NCBI RefSeq assembly: GCF_036250695.1
Contig: NZ_CP109427.1
Span: forward strand, 2,914,001 to 2,978,000
From: Streptomyces sp. NBC_01497
GTDB lineage: Bacteria; Actinomycetota; Actinomycetes; Streptomycetales; Streptomycetaceae
Length of the DNA stretch: 64,000 nucleotides
Direction: 5' to 3'
Positions 59,015 to 64,000 of this stretch are shown one piece after another (position 1 is the stretch's first letter; each line of letters starts with the position of its first letter). Below the pieces are notes generated by a model that was not told the origin of the DNA, ran no database searches, and worked only from the letters and a program-made list of their open reading frames with translations. The translations under genes were made by a program, and so were the position numbers.

Positions 59015-61894
59015 CTACGCCGCTGGCGTCCAGCGTTGGGCGCCGGTGCCGTTGCAGTCGTAGATGCCGAGCTGGGTGCCCGGCACCACGCTCGCCGCCG
59101 GGTCGTCGAGGCAGCGGCCCGAGGACGGGTTGAGGAAGCTGCCGTCCTGGCGGTGCTGCCAGACCTGGGCTCCGGTGCCGTTGCAGTCGTACAGGTCGAC
59201 CTTGGTGTTGTTGGCCGTACCCGCCGCGACCACGTCCAGGCACTTGCCGAGGGAACGGACCGTGCCGTCCTGGCCGATGGACCACTGCTGGGCCGCGGTG
59301 CCGTTGCATGTGTAGATCTGTACGGGCGTCTTGTTCGCGCTGTTCGCCGAGTTGACGTCCAGGCAGAGGCCGGGGCCCGCGCCCGAGGTGATCGCGGTGC
59401 CGGGCGCGCCGCTGCTGCCGAGCGCCGGGGTGGCCGACCAGACGAAGGCCGTGGTGCCCGAGGCGCCGGTGGCGTCGGTCGCCTTCACGGTGACCGTGCT
59501 GGTGCCCACGGTGGTCGCGGTGCCCGCGATGGTGCCGGTCGACGCGTCGATCGAGAGGCCGGCGGGCAGGCCCGTGGCCGTGTAGGTGAGGCTCTGGCCG
59601 GATGCCGAGTCCGTGGCCGTGACCGGCAGGCTCGCGGCCACGGCGACCGGGCTGCTCATGCCGGCCGGCTGCGGCACGGTGACCGTGTTGCCCGAGGCGG
59701 TGGAGGTCACGGCGAGCGAACCGGCGAGCTGCGGGCTCGCGGACGTGTCACCGACGAGGATCCGGTACGTGCCGCTCGCCGTGGTCCAGCCGCCCGCGCT
59801 GTCGCTCCACGTCGCCAGGTCGTGCAGCGTGACGGGGAAGCTGACCTGCTGGGTCGCTCCTGGCGCCAGGTCGATCTTGGTGAAGCCCTTGAGCTGCTCG
59901 GGCGGTTCGCCCGTGCTCGCCGGGTCGCCCACGTACAGCTGCGCGACCTCGGCGCCCTCCTTCGTGCCGGTGTTGGTGACGGTCGCCTTCACGGTCGCCG
60001 TGCCGTGTGCGTCCAGCGGCGAGACGGACAGGCCGGAGAACGAGAACGACGTGTACGAGAGTCCGAAGCCGAACGGGAAGAGCGGTGCGATGTTCTTCGC
60101 CTGGTACCAGCGGTAGCCCATGTCGAGGCCTTCCGAGTACTGCACCTGGCCGTTCTGGCCGGGCCACTGCGCCGCTGTGTGGGCGGGCACGTCGCTCAGG
60201 CTCTTGGGGAAGGTGACCGGCAGCTTCCCGCTGGGGTTCACGTCCCCGTACAGCAGCCGCGCGACGGCGGTGCCGTCGCTCTGTCCCGGGTACCAGCCCT
60301 CCAGCACGCCGGAGACCGAGCCGAGCCACGGCATCGTGACGGCGGAGCCGGTGTTGAGGACGACGACGGTGTGCGGGTTGGCGGCCGCGACCTGGGTGAT
60401 CAGCTGGTTCTGGTTGCCGGGCAGGTCGATCGAGCCGAGGTCGCCGCCCTCGCTCTCGTTCATCGACGCGAAGACGACCGCGACGTCGGAGTTCTTCGCC
60501 AGGTTCACGGCCTGGCCGATGTTCGCGGACGTGTCACCGGGCGCGTAGGAGACCGTGACCCCGGAACCCGCACGTGCCGTGATGCCCTGGAGCGGGGTGA
60601 CCACGGACGGCGCCTTCACGGACGCGCTGCCGCCGCCGGCGGTCTGCGGGCCGGTGCTCGCGTCCGCGCCGAGTACGGCGACGGTCTTCTGCGTGCCGGT
60701 GGCCAGGGGCAGTTGGCCGCCCGCGTTCTTGAGCAGGACCGTGCCCTGCTCGGCGACCTGCTGGCCGGTGGCCGCGTGCGCGGAGGTGGTGACGGTGGCG
60801 GCGGGGGATCCGGTTGCCGCCTTGTCGAACATGCCGAACGTGAACATCTCGGTGAGGGTGCGGCTGACCATCGTGTCGAGCGTGCCGCCGGAGACCTGGC
60901 CGGAGTTGATGGCGCTCTGCAGGGCGGAGCCGTAGAAGACCGGGCTCGGCATCTCCATGTCGAGGCCGGCGTTCGCGGACGCCGCGGTGGCGTGTGTACC
61001 GCCCCAGTCGGAGGTGGTGAAGCCCGGGAAGCCGAACTGCTGGTCCAGCACGGTGTTCATCAGGTACGGGTTCTGGCAGGCGGGCGTCCCGTTCACCACG
61101 CTGTACGCGCACATCACCGACGAGACGGCGCCCTTGGTGGCGGCCTGGAAGGCGGGCAGGTACAGCTCCTGCAGGGTCCGGTCGTCGACGATCGCGTTGT
61201 CCGACGACGTGTTGCGGCTGGTCTCCTGGTTGTACACGGCGAGGTGCTTGACCTGCGCCATCACGCCCTGCCCCTGGATGCCGCCGATCTGCGCGGCGCC
61301 CAGGGCGCCCGCGAGGTAGGGGTCCTCACCGTTGGCCTCGAAGGCCCGGCCCCAGCGCGGGTCGCGGACCATGTTGACGGTCGGGCCGAGGTCGACCGAG
61401 GTGCCCTTGCCGGCCTGTTCGCTGCCGATGACGGCGCCGTACCGCTGTTCGGCGCCGGTGTCCCAGGTGGCGGCCGCGCCGACGGGCGCGGGCAGCTGGG
61501 TGACGCCGCTCATGCCGTCGGCGACGCCCGCGGGGCCGTCCTCCAGGGTCAGCGCGGGGACGCACAGGGCCGGGATGCCCGGGGTCGAGCCCACGTACGA
61601 ACTGCCGACGCCGGAGACCATCGACAGTTTCTGCGCCTGCGACATCTTCGCGAGCAGTTGCGACACGCGCTGCGGTACGGGCGCGACCGAGCCGACCCAG
61701 GGGCAGGCGGCGCTCGCGGCGGCGGCAGCGGTGCCGGGCGCGGCCGGCGCGGCACCGGCGGGTCCCGCCCCGGTGCCGAGGGCGCCGCCGATCGTCAACA
61801 GCAGGCCCGCGGCCACCGCGAGCGGCGTGCGCGGTATCCGGCCGCGCGGGCGGGTACGGGCTCTTCCGGGGACGCGAGAGGGTCCGGCGCGCAT
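59015..61894 (-). CDS. Secreted GH3 beta-glucosidase with RICIN (CBM13) domain
   Basis: A 959-residue secreted enzyme. The signal peptide is about residues 1-49 (TPLAVAAGLLLTIGGALGTG). GH3 N-terminal domain about 65-345, with nucleophile D296 in TTSDWGGTHA. GH3 C-terminal domain about 375-600, with the acid/base region MNESEGGDLGSIDLPGNQ. Then an Fn3-like domain (about 625-700), an Ig-like He_PIG domain (about 720-815, GLPAGLSIDASTGTIAGTA) and a C-terminal three-lobed ricin lectin (about 835-959, AAQQWSIGQDG, GAQVWQHRQDG, GAQRWTPAA). It should release glucose or related sugars from plant or fungal glycans outside the cell. GGAG lies 8 nt before ATG 61894. It separates the phosphomutase from deoC. 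Confidence 0.93.
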   Translation of the reverse strand: MRAGPSRVPGRARTRPRGRIPRTPLAVAAGLLLTIGGALGTGAGPAGAAPAAPGTAAAAASAACPWVGSVAPVPQRVSQLLAKMSQAQKLSMVSGVGSSYVGSTPGIPALCVPALTLEDGPAGVADGMSGVTQLPAPVGAAATWDTGAEQRYGAVIGSEQAGKGTSVDLGPTVNMVRDPRWGRAFEANGEDPYLAGALGAAQIGGIQGQGVMAQVKHLAVYNQETSRNTSSDNAIVDDRTLQELYLPAFQAATKGAVSSVMCAYSVVNGTPACQNPYLMNTVLDQQFGFPGFTTSDWGGTHATAASANAGLDMEMPSPVFYGSALQSAINSGQVSGGTLDTMVSRTLTEMFTFGMFDKAATGSPAATVTTSAHAATGQQVAEQGTVLLKNAGGQLPLATGTQKTVAVLGADASTGPQTAGGGSASVKAPSVVTPLQGITARAGSGVTVSYAPGDTSANIGQAVNLAKNSDVAVVFASMNESEGGDLGSIDLPGNQNQLITQVAAANPHTVVVLNTGSAVTMPWLGSVSGVLEGWYPGQSDGTAVARLLYGDVNPSGKLPVTFPKSLSDVPAHTAAQWPGQNGQVQYSEGLDMGYRWYQAKNIAPLFPFGFGLSYTSFSFSGLSVSPLDAHGTATVKATVTNTGTKEGAEVAQLYVGDPASTGEPPEQLKGFTKIDLAPGATQQVSFPVTLHDLATWSDSAGGWTTASGTYRILVGDTSASPQLAGSLAVTSTASGNTVTVPQPAGMSSPVAVAASLPVTATDSASGQSLTYTATGLPAGLSIDASTGTIAGTATTVGTSTVTVKATDATGASGTTAFVWSATPALGSSGAPGTAITSGAGPGLCLDVNSANSANKTPVQIYTCNGTAAQQWSIGQDGTVRSLGKCLDVVAAGTANNTKVDLYDCNGTGAQVWQHRQDGSFLNPSSGRCLDDPAASVVPGTQLGIYDCNGTGAQRWTPAA

Positions 61895-62446
61895 ACGGCG
61901 ACTCCGTGAGGTGGGGGGAGAGAGCGGGCCGACGGCACCGTACGCCGTGATTTCCCGAACGGATCCCGCCCGTGCAGCGCTTTGGTACGAACCTTTACCC
62001 GGTGCTTACCCAGCTGCGCTTCGCCGCTCAACTCCCCCACCCGCGGGGGCCTCACCGGACTTCGGAAGGTGAACGGGCCGGTCCCCGGAGCCCGGGCGGT
62101 GAGGGTTCGACGGCCGTCCGCCCGTTCAGGTCTTCAACCGCGAGGCCCCGCGACGGACCGACCGGCACTCAAGGCACCTCGCCGCCCGCACCCCGCGGCT
62201 GTCCCTCGCACGGCGTGGCTGTTCCTCGCACCGCACCGCACCGCCCGCATCGCGTGGCTCTTCCTCGCACCGCGCAACCGCGCCCACCCGATCACCCGTG
62301 CGTCCGCACGGGCACCGCGCCAACCCGGACGGTCGCGCTCGCGCTCCTGATCGCACCGGCGTTCTCGGCCCGGCGCCTCAGCCGAGTGTGACGAACCTCG
62401 CCCGATCAGGGCCCACGGTCAGCCCACCGCGATCAGCCCAGCGCGG
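61895..62446. other. Upstream region of the GH3 gene
   Basis: 552 bases. The first 120 bases are AT-richer and should hold the GH3 promoter. Around 62210-62275, GCGTGGCT(G/C)TTCCTCGCACCGC occurs twice. The right end carries a 20-bp direct repeat that runs into the end of the next gene. No gene is supported. Confidence 0.45.
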
Positions 62447-62464
62447 TCAGCCCACCGCGATCAG
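62417..62464. repeat. 20-bp direct repeat with 28-bp period at a gene end
   Basis: GGTCAGCCCACCGCGATCAG occurs perfectly at 62417-62436 and 62445-62464. The second copy contains the stop codon and last codons of the minus-strand PH-domain gene. The period of 28 bp and the word GCGATCAG recall the array at 30932-31015. Confidence 0.75.
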
Positions 62465-63154
62465 GATGATCAGCAGGATGGCGCCTGCCAGCGCCGGCGC
62501 CAGCACCTCGTACGCCCAGCGCACCACCGGTGCGCCCTGCGCGGCGGCGTCGTCCCGCGCGACCGCGCGGTCCGCCAGCTCGCGCATCTCCATGATCGCC
62601 CGGTCCGCCTGGGCGAGCTTGGTCTCGCTGTCGGCGGCCGAGAAGCTCAGCGCCGCCTGCCGGGAGCCCGAGGACGCCGGGGCGGAACGCTCCAGACGGC
62701 TCATCCTGCGGTCCACGCGCTTGCGCTGGCGCAGGCTGACCGGGACGGCCCACATCTGGTACTTCGCACCGTCGTGCGTGAAGAGTTCCGTGCTGAAGCG
62801 CGCCTTGATGTGCTTCATCGCACTCCACGGCACGGTGACCGTGCGGAACGGATTCCTGATCCGGACGTGGTCCTCGCCCGCGTAGACGGCCGGGCGGACC
62901 GTGTACGCGATCAGCAGCGGCACCACGAACAGCAGCGCCGCGAGGGACAGCCACGGCGCGCGGCCACTGCCGGTGACCAGGGCGTCGATACCGAGCCAGA
63001 GCACCAGGGCCAGCACGAGGATGCCGCCCGCGATGCCACCGCCCGAGCGGTACACACGGTCGGCGTACGCGGGCGTACCGGGCGCCGGTGCCGGGGCGGC
63101 GGAGGCGGCCTGGTCGGCCTCGGGCTGCTGCTGTTCGGAACGTGCCATACCCAT
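62447..63154 (-). CDS. PH-domain (bPH) membrane protein
   Basis: About 235 residues from ATG 63154; ATG 63148 (MARSEQQQPE) is equally possible. Two membrane helices (GGILVLALVLWLGIDAL and LSLAALLFVVPLLIAYTV) are followed by a bacterial PH-like domain (VYAGEDHVRIRNPFRTVTVP, WSAMKHIKARFSTELFTHDG, YQMWAVPV). A helical stretch and a C-terminal membrane helix (LAPALAGAILLIILIAVG) complete it. The family's role is membrane-related but undefined. No ribosome site precedes either start. The gene is divergent from deoC and conserved beside it in Streptomyces as I recall. Confidence 0.88.
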   Translation of the reverse strand: MGMARSEQQQPEADQAASAAPAPAPGTPAYADRVYRSGGGIAGGILVLALVLWLGIDALVTGSGRAPWLSLAALLFVVPLLIAYTVRPAVYAGEDHVRIRNPFRTVTVPWSAMKHIKARFSTELFTHDGAKYQMWAVPVSLRQRKRVDRRMSRLERSAPASSGSRQAALSFSAADSETKLAQADRAIMEMRELADRAVARDDAAAQGAPVVRWAYEVLAPALAGAILLIILIAVG

Positions 63155-63318
63155 GATTCTGCCGCACGCGCGAGCGAACGGACGAGGACCGTTCATGGTC
63201 GTTATCGATCGGTTCGCCCCGCCGTTATCGTTTCGCTCGTCACGCCCGGCCGTTTTCGGGCGTCCGGGAGGGCCCCGGCCGGGCCTCCGGGGCCCTCCCG
63301 GACGAACCGTTCCACGCC

Positions 63319-63348
63319 TGTACAGACCGCTACGCGCGTAGATATGCT
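63319..63348 (+). promoter_or_regulatory. Promoter and palindromic operator of deoC
   Basis: TGTACA (63319-63324) and TATGCT (63343-63348) are spaced by 18 bp and form a candidate -35/-10 pair. CTACGCGCGTAG (63330-63341) fills the spacer and is identical to the palindrome before the PNP gene. The -10 ends 6 nt before GTG 63355, so transcription should start at the codon. A repressor bound here would block RNA polymerase. Confidence 0.75.
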
Positions 63349-63354
63349 GCCCTG

Positions 63355-64000
63355 GTGACCATGTCCACCAGCACCCCACCCCCGCTCGCCGATGTCGCCG
63401 CATCGGACAGCACGCTGCGGCGCTTCCTGCACGGGCTGCCCGGCGTCGACCCCGTAGGCCTGGAGGCGCGCGCCGCCGCTCTCGGCACCCGGTCGATCAA
63501 GACCACCGCCAAGGCGTACGCGATCGATCTCGCCATCTCGATGATCGACCTGACCACCCTCGAAGGCGCCGACACGCCGGGGAAGGTCCGCTCGCTCGCC
63601 GCGAAGGCGCTGCGCCCTGACCCGTCGGACAGGACCGCGCCCATGACGGCCGCCGTCTGCGTGTACCCGGACATGGCCGCGACGGCCAGGGCCGCGCTGG
63701 GCGACGCCGACGTCAAGGTCGCGTCCGTCGCCACCGCCTTCCCGGCGGGCCGCGCCGCGCTCGACGTGAAGCTCGCCGACGTGCGCTCCGCCATCGACGC
63801 GGGCGCCGACGAGATCGACATGGTCATCGACCGGGGCGCGTTCCTCGCCGGGCACTACCTGAAGGTGTACGACGAGATCCGCGCCGTGCGGGCCCAGTGC
63901 GAGGGGCATGCCCGGCTGAAGGTCATCTTCGAGACCGGTGAGCTGTCGACGTACGACAACATCCGCCGCGCCTCCTGGCTCGGCATGCTCGCGGGCGCGG
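63355..64000 (+). CDS. deoC: Deoxyribose-phosphate aldolase, 5' part
   Basis: The first 215 codons of DeoC, cut by the window's right edge. The enzyme cleaves 2-deoxyribose-5-phosphate to acetaldehyde and glyceraldehyde-3-phosphate through a lysine Schiff base. Visible motifs are IDLTTLEGADTPGKVR, VCVYPDM, VASVATAFPAGRA, GADEIDMVIDRGAFLAG and LKVIFETGEL with the Schiff-base lysine. GTG 63355 fits a leaderless mRNA; ATG 63361 is two codons later and possible. The last visible residues are SWLGMLAGA. It completes the pathway from PNP and the phosphomutase. Confidence 0.95.
   Translation, partial: MTMSTSTPPPLADVAASDSTLRRFLHGLPGVDPVGLEARAAALGTRSIKTTAKAYAIDLAISMIDLTTLEGADTPGKVRSLAAKALRPDPSDRTAPMTAAVCVYPDMAATARAALGDADVKVASVATAFPAGRAALDVKLADVRSAIDAGADEIDMVIDRGAFLAGHYLKVYDEIRAVRAQCEGHARLKVIFETGELSTYDNIRRASWLGMLAGA

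Noticed and set aside
58856..61909. A 1017-codon plus-strand open frame opposite the GH3 gene
   Set aside because: It is Arg/Gly/Val-rich without motifs, whereas the minus strand encodes a complete secreted GH3-RICIN protein.
1..64000. tRNA, rRNA, tmRNA or known riboswitches
   Set aside because: No cloverleaf-like sequence, CCA ends, rRNA signatures or recognisable riboswitch cores were seen by eye. A covariance-model scan would be needed to exclude them fully.
1..64000. Complete insertion sequences or integrase genes
   Set aside because: No transposase or integrase motif (DDE, HUH, tyrosine or serine recombinase) was found in any plausible gene.

Overview
The window comes from a high-GC actinomycete, almost certainly a Streptomyces chromosome core region. 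The evidence is roughly 70% or more G+C, strong GGAGG ribosome sites mixed with apparently leaderless starts, mycothiol enzymology (mca), the DUF4307-greA pair, the cya-birA-pccB-pccE-mmpB-maf-accA2 run and the pnp-phosphomutase-deoC group. From memory this gene order matches the part of the S. coelicolor chromosome around SCO4914-SCO4979. No rRNA, tRNA, CRISPR array or complete insertion sequence was seen.

Layout. 1-8 kb: truncated PEP carboxykinase, a TetR regulator, a YyaL/DUF255 thioredoxin-like protein, a Uma2 protein, an MBL-fold hydrolase and a DUF4331 protein. 8-9 kb is a decayed stretch with remnants of an anti-sigma-type ATPase and of a Cys/His-rich protein. 9-15.6 kb holds a membrane-anchored STAND/TPR protein (1104 aa) convergent with a tightly coupled three-gene cassette (type VII-like small protein, long WXG-like helical protein, lipoprotein). 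15.8-20.3 kb: DUF1330, chloroperoxidase-like hydrolase, mca with a small membrane partner, DUF4307, greA. 20.4-28.2 kb: DrrAB-type exporter with a candidate operator, MarR, a degenerate sigma-like protein coupled to a tiny membrane protein, metB, and two tandem membrane-anchored paralogues. 28.4-36.4 kb: a secreted GH87-type glucanase, a tandem GNAT protein, a MacB-like transporter and an L,D-transpeptidase lipoprotein. 36.8-45 kb: a small surface protein, hutH, a GAF-GGDEF protein, a crotonase, DUF1345, a small hydrophilic protein and adenylate cyclase. 44.8-51.2 kb: biotin ligase, PccB, its epsilon subunit, MmpB, Maf and the biotinylated AccA2 subunit. 51.4-64 kb: TetR, DeoR-type regulator, LpdA-like quinone reductase, gamma-glutamylcyclotransferase-like protein, PNP, phosphomutase, a secreted GH3-RICIN glucosidase, a PH-domain membrane protein and the 5' part of deoC.

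How the genes work together. PNP, the alpha-phosphohexomutase-type enzyme and DeoC form the nucleoside salvage route (nucleoside to (deoxy)ribose-1-P to -5-P to acetaldehyde and glyceraldehyde-3-P). PNP and DeoC are preceded by the same 12-bp palindrome CTACGCGCGTAG, placed over what look like leaderless promoters, which suggests one shared repressor. BirA, PccB, PccE and AccA2 together supply a complete acyl-CoA carboxylase. A cAMP cyclase and a GGDEF protein lie within 5.5 kb of each other. Perfect GC-rich hairpins mark most convergent gene ends.

The best candidates for under-described biology are the 12.4-15.6 kb cassette facing the STAND protein, the degenerate sigma/membrane pair at 23.5-24.2 kb, the twin membrane-anchored paralogues at 25.7-28.1 kb, and the PNP/DeoC operator.
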